Positions 27,671-35,216 of a DNA stretch of 64,000 nt are shown here, piece by piece. Source of the stretch: an uncultured Bacilli bacterium (GTDB lineage: Bacteria; Bacillota_I; Bacilli_A; RF39; UBA660); the NCBI GenBank assembly GCA_934096295.1, contig CAKOLL010000004.1:62001-126000 (forward strand), given 5' to 3'. The notes beneath the pieces were generated by a model that saw nothing but the letters and a program-made list of their open reading frames with translations, searched no databases and was not told where the DNA came from. Made by a program: the position numbers and the translations under genes. The first letter of the stretch is position 1, and each line of letters starts with the position of its first letter.

Positions 27671-27708
27671 AAAAAGATTAGTTCAAAATAACCGAACTAA
27701 TCTTTTTT
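27671..27708. repeat. 38-bp repeat: terminator copy 2
   Basis: Identical to 21552-21589, including codons from the end of the XRE gene, yet here it stands alone between the giant gene and the membrane flavodoxin gene. It works as a terminator for the latter on the minus strand. Confidence 0.9.
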
Positions 27709-27721
27709 GTCACTGTAAATG

Positions 27722-28636
27722 TCACTGTAAAATTTTAAATACTTTTTTTATTTTTCCAAATCTCACACAAATTGAAGTTAACCCTTCTCTTCTTTTTTCT
27801 AATATTTTATCGGTTTCATCTGCAACACCAACAAAACTTGATTTCATAAAATGTGTAAATATTAATTCATGACTATTTATATCATTTTTATATTTATAAC
27901 AAAAGTCTCTGATTGGAGCACATATATTAAAAACCCAGATTGGACTCACAATATATACTTTTTTATATTTTTTTAAATCAATTTTAATATTTTCAATATC
28001 CATTCTCCATTTGTGCATTCCAAATCTTCCACACCACCAAAAACCTAATGTTCCATCAGTTTTATCTTTGGTTTTTAACTCTATTAAAGTAGCACCAAGT
28101 TCATTAGCTTTTTCATAAGCAATCTTTTTGGTATACCCCATTCTAGAAAAATATACCACAACAATATTTTTGTTTTTATTTATGTTTTTATAGTCATTGA
28201 TATCAAAAACAAATTCTGATTGTGTATAAAATATTACTGTTATTAAGCCTATTATAAATTGTAATAAACCTATTATAAAATAACTTATTGATAAAAAATT
28301 AGATGGTAAAATAATAAATTGAATAGTTATCCACACCATTAAAGTTATGCCAAATATAGTTCCAAGAATGAAACCTATTTTTTTATCTTTAATTATTAAG
28401 TAGGATGCAATTAAATTAGATATACCATTTACAATAAGTAAAGATATTCCTGAAAATATATAATTTTGAAAAAGAATATCACTAAATGGAAGTACACTAA
28501 AATAAGGAAGTAATGTATCCATATGTAGTAACTTTCCTGTTGGATCTATAAACATGCAAATACTTCCATATAATGCTCCGATTCCAACAAATAAGCACCA
28601 AAATAGCAATATTTTTTTAGTTCTTTTATATCTCAT
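27722..28636 (-). CDS. Membrane protein with C-terminal flavodoxin domain
   Basis: 304 aa. Four hydrophobic segments occupy about residues 8-140. The C-terminal part (about 155-295) is flavodoxin-like: VVVYFSRMGYTKKIAYEKA (FMN phosphate loop), IVSPIWVFNICAPIRDF (isoalloxazine loop) and LIFTHFMKSSF. Related proteins occur in gut Firmicutes as flavodoxin-like membrane proteins of unknown partner. The role is probably electron transfer at the membrane. Ribosome site AAGAGGT. Confidence 0.8.
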   Translation of the reverse strand: MRYKRTKKILLFWCLFVGIGALYGSICMFIDPTGKLLHMDTLLPYFSVLPFSDILFQNYIFSGISLLIVNGISNLIASYLIIKDKKIGFILGTIFGITLMVWITIQFIILPSNFLSISYFIIGLLQFIIGLITVIFYTQSEFVFDINDYKNINKNKNIVVVYFSRMGYTKKIAYEKANELGATLIELKTKDKTDGTLGFWWCGRFGMHKWRMDIENIKIDLKKYKKVYIVSPIWVFNICAPIRDFCYKYKNDINSHELIFTHFMKSSFVGVADETDKILEKRREGLTSICVRFGKIKKVFKILQ

Positions 28637-28646
28637 TTTTACCTCT

Positions 28647-29078
28647 TTATAAAATATTTAAGACATCTAAATTTACAATTTTTCCTGTTTTATAATTTTC
28701 TATGCACTTTAATATTAATTCCTGTGATCTTAATTTATTTTTCATTTTTATAATTTCATCATAAGAAAACCATTTTACGTCTAGTATTTCATTTAAATTA
28801 TAATCTAGTTTTTCATCTATAAGTTTTGCCCCAAAAATAATACTTAAAAATATATCATTTTCTAATACTTTATTTCCTATCTCAAGTATTCCAGTTTGAA
28901 GAATATCGCATCCGGTTTCTTCTTTTATTTCTCTTTTTAAACAATCGATTACTTATTCATTTACTTCCAAGTGACCTGCTGAAATGTTCCATTTTCCTTT
29001 ACATTTTTCTTTTGCTTCTTGTACTAATAAAAATTTATTTTCTTTTTCAATTAAGCCACCAATCACAATATTCGTCAT
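28647..29078 (-). pseudogene. NUDIX hydrolase gene with an in-frame stop in the NUDIX box
   Basis: The minus frame from ATG 29078 reads MTNIVIGGLIEKENKFLLV, KGKWNISAGHLEVNE, TAA (28953-28955), then VIDCLKREIKEETGCDI, and stays open to 28647 for about 143 codons in total. The stop falls inside the NUDIX box (Gx5Ex7REUxEExGU) at a position normally filled by Ser, and TCA to TAA is one change. Everything else looks intact, so inactivation is recent or the base is an error. The gene sits near two intact NUDIX genes. Confidence 0.8.
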
Positions 29079-29189
29079 TTAATCACGTCCTTCATGCTAG
29101 TATATCACAGTAAAATAGTTACAATCAATGTTTTTGTTGACGCATACAAAGTTTTAATATATAATAAAGCCAATTTAGGAGGTTTAATT

Positions 29190-29657
29190 ATGAGCTTTAG
29201 AAAAAATTTATATTATGTTGCTTTAACTGAATTTTTATTAAATAAAAAAAATGAGATTGTAATAAATGATAATATTTCATTAACAATCAACGTTCGTAGA
29301 GGTAATTATTGTCAGTCACCTTCTAGTTGGCTAGATATTCCTTCTCTTGACTTTTTTGTAACTATTTTAAATCAAGGTAATCCAATATATAAAACTTTTT
29401 ATCAAAAGATTGCTGAACCTGATTTAGATACATTGTTAAAAAGTAGTCCAGAGGTTATTAATGAATTTATTCAAAGAGATGACTTGTTTTTTCATGAATA
29501 TGTCACTTATTCATATTTAGATTCATCTTTAATTCAATATGAAGGAACTTATATACAATTATTACAAGATGATTTAAGTTTTAAAAATCCATCTAAATTA
29601 GTTAGAACAAATATAAAACATAAATATAATAAAATTATGTCAAGTAAAACCAAGTAG
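29190..29657 (+). CDS. Hypothetical protein, 155 aa
   Basis: I start at the ATG 29190, preceded by TAGGAGGTTTAATT; the upstream in-frame ATG at 29094 has no ribosome site and lies in the promoter area. The protein is soluble, mixed alpha/beta, with many aromatic residues (LDIPSLDFFVTIL, FFHEYVTYSYLD). No family recognised. Its last codons form one arm of a strong terminator. Confidence 0.6.
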   Translation: MSFRKNLYYVALTEFLLNKKNEIVINDNISLTINVRRGNYCQSPSSWLDIPSLDFFVTILNQGNPIYKTFYQKIAEPDLDTLLKSSPEVINEFIQRDDLFFHEYVTYSYLDSSLIQYEGTYIQLLQDDLSFKNPSKLVRTNIKHKYNKIMSSKTK

Positions 29658-29676
29658 CATTTACTTGGTTTTACTT
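29642..29676. terminator. Strong bidirectional terminator
   Basis: 15-bp perfect stem AAGTAAAACCAAGTA with its complement and a short loop, overlapping the ends of both converging genes. Confidence 0.85.
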
Positions 29677-30075
29677 TATCAAATTATTTTTTAAACAATA
29701 TGGTACTACTTCATTTTTTAATGTATTTGATAATATATCTGTACCTATACTACTTTCATACCACATAAAATTTTCTATTTCTTCGGATAAACTTAAGGTT
29801 CCATTAAGTGATCCATTGTATTTGAATACATAAAAATGTATCGGAGTTTTTCCATCACTTGTTGCTATTTCGTCAAATTCCATTACTAACTCAAATAGTG
29901 ATTCATCAAAGATAGCATTATTACCTAATTCTTCATGGCATTCTCTTTTAGCTGCTTCAAGTGGAGTTTCTCCATTTTCTACTCTTCCACCAATCATTTG
30001 ATATGTTGGTCTCTTCCTTGGTTTATCAATTAATAATTTACTATCTTTAAAAAACATTGTACCTACGACATTCAT
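29671..30075 (-). CDS. NUDIX hydrolase
   Basis: 134 aa. The NUDIX box GGRVENGETPLEAAKRECHEELG (split here as GGRVENGE at about 29-36 and KRECHEELG at about 43-51) is complete, giving the Mg2+-binding REUxEE core as REcHEE. It hydrolyses a nucleoside diphosphate linked to another moiety; substrate not predictable. It lies 4 bp after another NUDIX gene in the same operon. Confidence 0.9.
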   Translation of the reverse strand: MNVVGTMFFKDSKLLIDKPRKRPTYQMIGGRVENGETPLEAAKRECHEELGNNAIFDESLFELVMEFDEIATSDGKTPIHFYVFKYNGSLNGTLSLSEEIENFMWYESSIGTDILSNTLKNEVVPYCLKNNLIK

Positions 30076-30079
30076 ATTC

Positions 30080-30541
30080 TCACCTTATTTCCATGTTTAT
30101 TACATTGTGATTGCTATCACATGTAAAAATCATATTTACTTTTTCATCACGCATATATTTGATTAAATCATCATCTAGCAAATGAGTAGTTGCTAATCTT
30201 TTTTCTTCAGTAATTAGCTTTTTTATTGGTACCCAACAAGCATAATTTTCAGGAAACTCTTGAGGTGTACCATCTATCTTACTTGCAATATATGTTTTTA
30301 TAGCATATTTTTTATCTTCAGCTGGATAAATAATTTCTATCTTTCCAATACATTTAAGTTCGTCAATTGTCATCCCAGTTTCTTCTTTAAATTCTCTTTG
30401 GCATGCTTGTACTTCCGATTCACCATCTTCAATTTTTCCACCAGGAATGTCAAAAAAATCTTTGTTGATTTCCTTATATCTTATACACATAATTTTATCA
30501 TCTTTTATAGCAAATACTCTAACTGCATATCTAGTTGTCAT
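30080..30541 (-). CDS. NUDIX hydrolase
   Basis: 153 aa. Complete NUDIX box (GGKIEDGESEVQA then REFKEETGM, about residues 34-57). The start MTTRYAVRVFAIKDDKIMCIRY fits small NUDIX phosphohydrolases of NTP-cleanup type. It overlaps the upstream membrane-protein gene by 11 bp, showing translational coupling. Confidence 0.9.
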   Translation of the reverse strand: MTTRYAVRVFAIKDDKIMCIRYKEINKDFFDIPGGKIEDGESEVQACQREFKEETGMTIDELKCIGKIEIIYPAEDKKYAIKTYIASKIDGTPQEFPENYACWVPIKKLITEEKRLATTHLLDDDLIKYMRDEKVNMIFTCDSNHNVINMEIR

Positions 30542-31217
30542 GTTTTTCCTTTTCTTTTTTTCGCATTTCTAATTCTTTTATAAATACTTGAAATTTAGGG
30601 AATGCGCTTTTAATACGACGGTAAAGGACAGTATTATCTTGGAACCATTTTTCAATATATTGTTTTATTTTTTCTGTGTTATCTTTTCTTTCACTTTTAA
30701 TTTTACCTTTTATCTTAAATAAAATATATGTTGATATAACATTATCAATTATATAAATAATAAATAGTGTAATTGCTACTACTAATAAAGCTGTTGGGGA
30801 TAACTTATCAACAAGTTTTATAACTGCTGGATGTAAAACATAAATAATTAATGATGCAAGTAATCCAAATGGTATCATTGTTTCTAAACAAATTCTTCCA
30901 TTAATGTTAAACTTTTTATTTGAATAATCCCACCATCTAACATTATATATTTTTTCCATAAAATAACTTGTAAAATATTCAAGTAAAGAACATATTAAAA
31001 TGGCTTTTAAAAATACTCCGAGTATATCACTAGTATCTTTACCTACTACTAGAATAATTGCTAAACATCCCCATCCATATATTGGACAATATGGGCCAAT
31101 TAAAAATCCACGGTTTATAAATTTGTGCTTATTCCATAGAGAAACACATACTTCCATAAACCAACCTAAAAAGGAATAAATAATAAAATATAAAAAATAT
31201 TTACATACTATTTCCAT
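30531..31217 (-). CDS. CmpB-type (PF06541) putative ABC transporter permease
   Basis: 228 aa with about five membrane helices. The motifs FLGWFMEVCVSLWNKHKFINRG near the N-terminus and RWWDYSNKKFNINGRICLE in the middle are the hallmarks of the CmpB-like family, called a putative ABC permease although its function is unproven. The cytoplasmic C-terminal tail is basic and helical. It is first in the operon with two NUDIX genes. Confidence 0.85.
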   Translation of the reverse strand: MEIVCKYFLYFIIYSFLGWFMEVCVSLWNKHKFINRGFLIGPYCPIYGWGCLAIILVVGKDTSDILGVFLKAILICSLLEYFTSYFMEKIYNVRWWDYSNKKFNINGRICLETMIPFGLLASLIIYVLHPAVIKLVDKLSPTALLVVAITLFIIYIIDNVISTYILFKIKGKIKSERKDNTEKIKQYIEKWFQDNTVLYRRIKSAFPKFQVFIKELEMRKKEKEKHDN

Positions 31218-31330
31218 ACATATGACCTTCTTTCTTGAATTTATTTTATCACATTATAATTATAAATGCCATATTTAACCTTGCTTTTCAATTTTTTTTA
31301 TTGTAAAATAAGCTTACAGGAGGTTAGAAA

Positions 31331-32419
31331 ATGAAAAAAGATTTAGTTATTAAATTGCTACAAAAAATTCAAAAAAATAATTTAAGTATCGAAGATTCTA
31401 AAAGTTTATTTAATAGAAGTGAAAAACTTCTTGCAACCATATTGTCTGGCGAAGATTTCAAAAACAATGTAGACATAATTAATCGTTATAATAGTGATGA
31501 AGATGCTTTAAAAGCTGTGAAAATTTATTTAAGCGTGGACCCTACTAATTCAATGACACCTAGTAAAAAAAGATTAACATTAGAACTTTTAACAAACCAA
31601 ACGTTAATAAATTCTGGAAAAGTTTTTGAATATGTTCAATGTTTTTTAGATATTCCAGATGAAAAATATGAGAATTGCTATATAGTTTTCTTTAATCTTT
31701 TATTAGATGATAATTTAATAACACAAGAACTTAATTTTACTTTTGCCAATTTTATAATTGAGCATGGATTTAAATCAAGTCCATATTATTTAGAAAAATT
31801 ATTTTCAGATGAGAAAATAACAAAGCAAAATTCAAATATAATACTTAACAGAGCTTTAGTGATTACGCAAGCAGGATATCAAAAAGCTGAAAATTTATCT
31901 AGCATGCTACAATTTTTTTATCTTACAACAATAGATAATGAAGAAATAATTTTAAATGCTGCTAAAATTATTGGAAATTGTTTCCAAAATCCTAGAGAAG
32001 TATGTAAGTTATTTTTAGAAGACTTACCAAAACATTTGTCAAAATGCGATTATTATTTAAAAGCTGGTAAAATTATTGGAGCATTAAAATCTAATATTGG
32101 ATATTGTGTAGCTAGAGACGCTATTGAAGCTGATAGTAACTTTGACGATAAAAATACAATTTTATTATTACGCATTTTAAAAGATTGTACCTTTGAATTT
32201 TTAGGTTATGGTAATTATGATGTTCATTATGGGAATGTAGTTATTCGTAGCAATAGTGATTCAATTATAAATGATATTAAATCTAAAATAATTGATACAA
32301 ACTATGTATATTATTATATGTTAGAAAACTCTGTTTCAAAAGATAAGAATGATGATATTAATGTTAGTGATTTAACAAACAAACTGGTTAGAATAAAAGA
32401 TAAAGCTAGTAAAGCATAA
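31331..32419 (+). CDS. Tandem paralogue A: helical-repeat hypothetical protein
   Basis: 362 aa, soluble, all-helical, HEAT/TPR-like in appearance, with recurring LLxNQxLIxSxxxFxYVxCFLxIPDEKY-type helices. The start MKKDLVIKLLQKIQ and the last 38 residues (ending VRIKDKASKA) are almost the same as in the next gene. No signal peptide, no catalytic motif, no known family. The ribosome site ACAGGAGGTTAG is shared by the three paralogues. A promoter-like TTGCTT-17-TAAAAT precedes it at about 31281-31309. Confidence 0.7.
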   Translation: MKKDLVIKLLQKIQKNNLSIEDSKSLFNRSEKLLATILSGEDFKNNVDIINRYNSDEDALKAVKIYLSVDPTNSMTPSKKRLTLELLTNQTLINSGKVFEYVQCFLDIPDEKYENCYIVFFNLLLDDNLITQELNFTFANFIIEHGFKSSPYYLEKLFSDEKITKQNSNIILNRALVITQAGYQKAENLSSMLQFFYLTTIDNEEIILNAAKIIGNCFQNPREVCKLFLEDLPKHLSKCDYYLKAGKIIGALKSNIGYCVARDAIEADSNFDDKNTILLLRILKDCTFEFLGYGNYDVHYGNVVIRSNSDSIINDIKSKIIDTNYVYYYMLENSVSKDKNDDINVSDLTNKLVRIKDKASKA

Positions 32420-32420
32420 G

Positions 32421-32441
32421 AAAGCCGATTAGGCTTTTTTT
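32421..32441 (+). terminator. Terminator of paralogue A
   Basis: AAAGCC-GATTA-GGCTTT followed by T. The same hairpin core recurs after paralogues B and C. Confidence 0.8.
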
Positions 32442-32464
32442 GGTGTATTTTTGGCAACATTTTA

Positions 32465-32492
32465 TTGACTTTTATAATTATTATGCTAGAAT
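32465..32492 (+). promoter_or_regulatory. Promoter of paralogue B
   Basis: TTGACT, a 16-bp spacer, extended -10 TGCTAGAAT. The surrounding ~35 bases (TTTATTGACT through AGAATATA) are repeated exactly before paralogue C. Confidence 0.8.
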
Positions 32493-32515
32493 ATAGCACA
32501 ACAGGAGGTTAGAAA

Positions 32516-33613
32516 ATGAAAAAAGATTTAGTTATTGAATTACTTCAGGAAATTCAATTTAGCGATTTAAGTATTGAGGATACTAAAAGTTTATTAAATA
32601 GAAGCGAAAAACTTCTTACAGTGTTAATGTCTAATGGAGATTTTGAAGACAATGTAGCTATAGTTAATTGTTATAAGAATGATGAAGCTGCGTTGAAAGC
32701 TTTACGAATTTACTTAAATATATCAAATGCATCTGATGAAGAAGTTAAAAAATTTGGATTTAGTAGTAAACAAAGTTCAATATTTAGAATTTTAACGAAT
32801 CAAGCACTGATTGATTCGGAAAGTGTATTTCAATGTGTTGAATGCTTTTTAAGTATTCCAGATGAAAAGTATGTTAATTGTTATTATGATGTAGGAAAAG
32901 TTCTATTGGATAACGATTTAGTAAAAAACGGACTTAATTTAATATTTGCTAATTTTATAATTAAGAATGGAAATAATAAGTACATTGCACAATATTTAAG
33001 CAAATTTTTTACTGATAAAAATGTGCTTAAACAAAGTGATACAAATATAATTTTAAACAGAGCTTTAATTATGTGCAAAAAAAATAATAATCTATATAGT
33101 ATTACACATTTTTTTAGTGTTACTACAATAGATAATGAAAAAATAAATTTAAAGGCTGCTGAAATTATTGGTGGTTGTCCTAAAAATTCTGATGATGTAT
33201 GTAATTTATTTATAGAGCTGTTACCAAATAATTTAAAAAAATATAAATATTATTTTGAAGCTGGTAAAATTATTGGCACGTTAAGTGAAACTAATATTTA
33301 TTTTGCTAAAGAGGTTATTAAAAAAGATTGTAACTTTGAGAATAAAAATACAATTTTATTACTACGCATTTTAAGAGATTGTACAATTAAACAAATGAGT
33401 TCTGGTTTCTACAGAATCAAATATGGTTCTAGCTATTTTGAAACTATACGAGAATCTGTTATAAGTGATATTATTTCTAGTATAATTGAGTCTAATTATG
33501 TATATTATTATATGTTAGAAAATTCTGTTTCAAAAGATAAGAATGATGATATTAATGTTAGTGATTTAACAAACAAACTGGTAAGAATTAAAGATAAAGC
33601 CAGCAAAGCATAA
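32516..33613 (+). CDS. Tandem paralogue B: helical-repeat hypothetical protein
   Basis: 365 aa, closely related to paralogue A along its length (SIEDTKSLLNRSEKLL, FLSIPDEKYVNCY, TTIDNEKINLKAAEIIGG). The last ~38 residues are identical to those of A, while the middle has diverged. This suggests either strong constraint or recent gene conversion at the 3' end. Own promoter and terminator. Function unknown. Confidence 0.7.
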   Translation: MKKDLVIELLQEIQFSDLSIEDTKSLLNRSEKLLTVLMSNGDFEDNVAIVNCYKNDEAALKALRIYLNISNASDEEVKKFGFSSKQSSIFRILTNQALIDSESVFQCVECFLSIPDEKYVNCYYDVGKVLLDNDLVKNGLNLIFANFIIKNGNNKYIAQYLSKFFTDKNVLKQSDTNIILNRALIMCKKNNNLYSITHFFSVTTIDNEKINLKAAEIIGGCPKNSDDVCNLFIELLPNNLKKYKYYFEAGKIIGTLSETNIYFAKEVIKKDCNFENKNTILLLRILRDCTIKQMSSGFYRIKYGSSYFETIRESVISDIISSIIESNYVYYYMLENSVSKDKNDDINVSDLTNKLVRIKDKASKA

Positions 33614-33634
33614 AAAGCCAATCGGCTTTTTTTA
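33612..33634 (+). terminator. Terminator of paralogue B
   Basis: AAAAAGCC-AATC-GGCTTTTT followed by T. Confidence 0.8.
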
Positions 33635-33657
33635 TTGTATTTTTATTCAAAATTTTA

Positions 33658-33685
33658 TTGACTTTTATAATTATTATGCTAGAAT
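33658..33685 (+). promoter_or_regulatory. Promoter of paralogue C
   Basis: TTGACT, a 16-bp spacer, extended -10 TGCTAGAAT, sequence-identical to the promoter of paralogue B. Confidence 0.8.
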
Positions 33686-33709
33686 ATAACGCAACAGGAG
33701 GTTATAAAA

Positions 33710-34732
33710 ATGGATAAGGTTACAAAAAATGAACTACTTAATAAAATTGATTTTCCAGATGATTATTACGTTACTTTAGTAAATATAGATAGTGAACCTA
33801 TCTTAAGGGCTGTTGTTGAATCTAAAACGAATTTAGAAAAAGTTTTATCATTGGTTAAGGCATATAAGAAAAATGAAAATGACTTTTTTAAAGCTCTAGA
33901 TATTTTTTCAAAAGCTAGTTTTTCTGCTGATGCTGAAAAATTTATTTTATCACTTTTAACTGATAAGAAGTTAATTGATGCAGGACTTTCATTTCAATAT
34001 GCAAATTATTTATTAACAATTCCTAAAGAAAAAGGTTTTGTTTACCAAGTTGTTAGTAAAATTTTATGTAGTAAATATTTACAAAATCCCAATTTAACAT
34101 TTACTATTGCAGATTTTATTGTAAAATACTCTACAAATTCTGTAAATGCCGATTATTTATACAAATATATTATGTTTAATGATCTTTTTATTGATTTAAG
34201 TAAAGAAGAAGATTTAAATAAAAAGTTAAATCGAGGTAAAATTATAGTTCAAGCAAAAGATGATAATCATTTTGATTCAGTAGTAGCTTATTTAAATCAT
34301 CATATGACTGATGATGAAGATTTAGTATTAAAGGCTGCAAAATCTATATGTGAAGCAAAATACAATCCTGATGCAATTAGTTGTTTATTAATGTATAATT
34401 TACATTATTATGCTAATCCAGAGCCAATTTTTAAAGCTGTTGAATTACTAGGAAACACTGAAAATGAAGAAGCAACTATGCACATGTATGCAATCGCTCA
34501 CAAAGTAAAATTAAATGAATTTGCTTTAAATGTTATTCAAGTTTTTCATGATATCACTATTACAAAAAATGGTATTTATTCGCAGATTTCTTATGGAGAT
34601 TTACAATTTTCTTGCATTGGTAGTATTTATGATGCAGTTATGGAAAATATAATTAAAACAAACTATTATAAAACTTTTAATTCTCAACGAGATGGTAATG
34701 ATGGAGTTAAATTAGTACGAGACAAAAAATAA
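33710..34732 (+). CDS. Tandem paralogue C: divergent helical-repeat protein
   Basis: 340 aa. Shares the overall plan and scattered motifs with A and B (KVLSLVKAYKKNENDFFKALDIF, FQYANYLLTIPKEKGF, and the C-terminal YGDLQFSCIGSIYD block matching the YGN/YGSSYF blocks of A and B). Its C-terminus differs (ends KLVRDKK). It seems the oldest duplicate, or one released from the conversion that keeps A and B alike. Own promoter and terminator. No known family. Confidence 0.65.
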   Translation: MDKVTKNELLNKIDFPDDYYVTLVNIDSEPILRAVVESKTNLEKVLSLVKAYKKNENDFFKALDIFSKASFSADAEKFILSLLTDKKLIDAGLSFQYANYLLTIPKEKGFVYQVVSKILCSKYLQNPNLTFTIADFIVKYSTNSVNADYLYKYIMFNDLFIDLSKEEDLNKKLNRGKIIVQAKDDNHFDSVVAYLNHHMTDDEDLVLKAAKSICEAKYNPDAISCLLMYNLHYYANPEPIFKAVELLGNTENEEATMHMYAIAHKVKLNEFALNVIQVFHDITITKNGIYSQISYGDLQFSCIGSIYDAVMENIIKTNYYKTFNSQRDGNDGVKLVRDKK

Positions 34733-34753
34733 AAAAGCCGATTGGCTTTTTTT
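34731..34753. terminator. Terminator of paralogue C and of the converging gene
   Basis: AAAAAAGCC-GATT-GGCTTTTTTT, T-rich on the plus side and A-rich on the other, so usable in both directions. Confidence 0.8.
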
Positions 34754-34758
34754 ATTTT

Positions 34759-35175
34759 TTATAAATATGATTTCCAAGACTTAATTTGAAACTCTAATAA
34801 TTCTAAAAGTTCTTCAGCTAATTTTTCAACTTTAGAATCAATATTATTATTTAATATTTCTTCTACTTTAATGATTCCTTTGTTTGTTCCTTCAGTTAAC
34901 ATTTTAGCTATTTTAGCATCATCACATTTAATTAGTTCTATTCCCGTATAAATCTCATTAAATGTTTTTATGATTATGTTTATTTCCGTAGGTTTTTCCC
35001 CTAGTTCATTAAGCATGTTTGTTATATCCATCTTATTAACTTGATATTTTTTCTTGGCATCACTCATTGTTTTAGCTAAAGCTTTATCTTCAATATGCCC
35101 TTTTACTTCATCAATGCCAATTATTCCCATTGTAACTATTTTATATAGTTCATTTAATGCCGTTATATCGTCCAT
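34759..35175 (-). CDS. Four-helix-bundle hypothetical protein (ferritin-like, DUF2383-like?)
   Basis: 138 aa, entirely helical and acidic. The four predicted helices and the LNELYKIVTMGIIGIDEVKG start resemble small ferritin-like proteins of the DUF2383/PA2169 type, but I do not see a complete set of metal-binding Glu/His pairs, so the fold is tentative. Ribosome site GGGTGATT. It is downstream of the RNase J gene with a 41-bp gap, but upstream in transcription terms it stands alone. Confidence 0.5.
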   Translation of the reverse strand: MDDITALNELYKIVTMGIIGIDEVKGHIEDKALAKTMSDAKKKYQVNKMDITNMLNELGEKPTEINIIIKTFNEIYTGIELIKCDDAKIAKMLTEGTNKGIIKVEEILNNNIDSKVEKLAEELLELLEFQIKSWKSYL

Positions 35176-35216
35176 TTAAAAATCACCCATTTATAGTATG
35201 TGTGATTTTTTATAAA

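Noticed and set aside
17658..28955. Recoding of TAA as an amino acid, suggested by in-frame TAA codons at 17658, 28953 and 39343
   Set aside because: TAA is the ordinary stop of most intact genes here, and the affected genes show other damage or have intact paralogues. Pseudogenes are the simpler reading. TGA also acts as a normal stop in overlapping ATGA junctions.
9160..31300. Prophage or integrative element around the accessory genes
   Set aside because: No integrase, portal, terminase, capsid or relaxase genes, and no direct repeat of the tRNA 3' end was seen in the window.
32440..33700. Repeated 35-bp blocks before the tandem paralogues taken as att sites or IS ends
   Set aside because: They are promoters duplicated with the genes: they contain -35 and extended -10 elements at proper spacing and are not inverted or flanked by target duplications.
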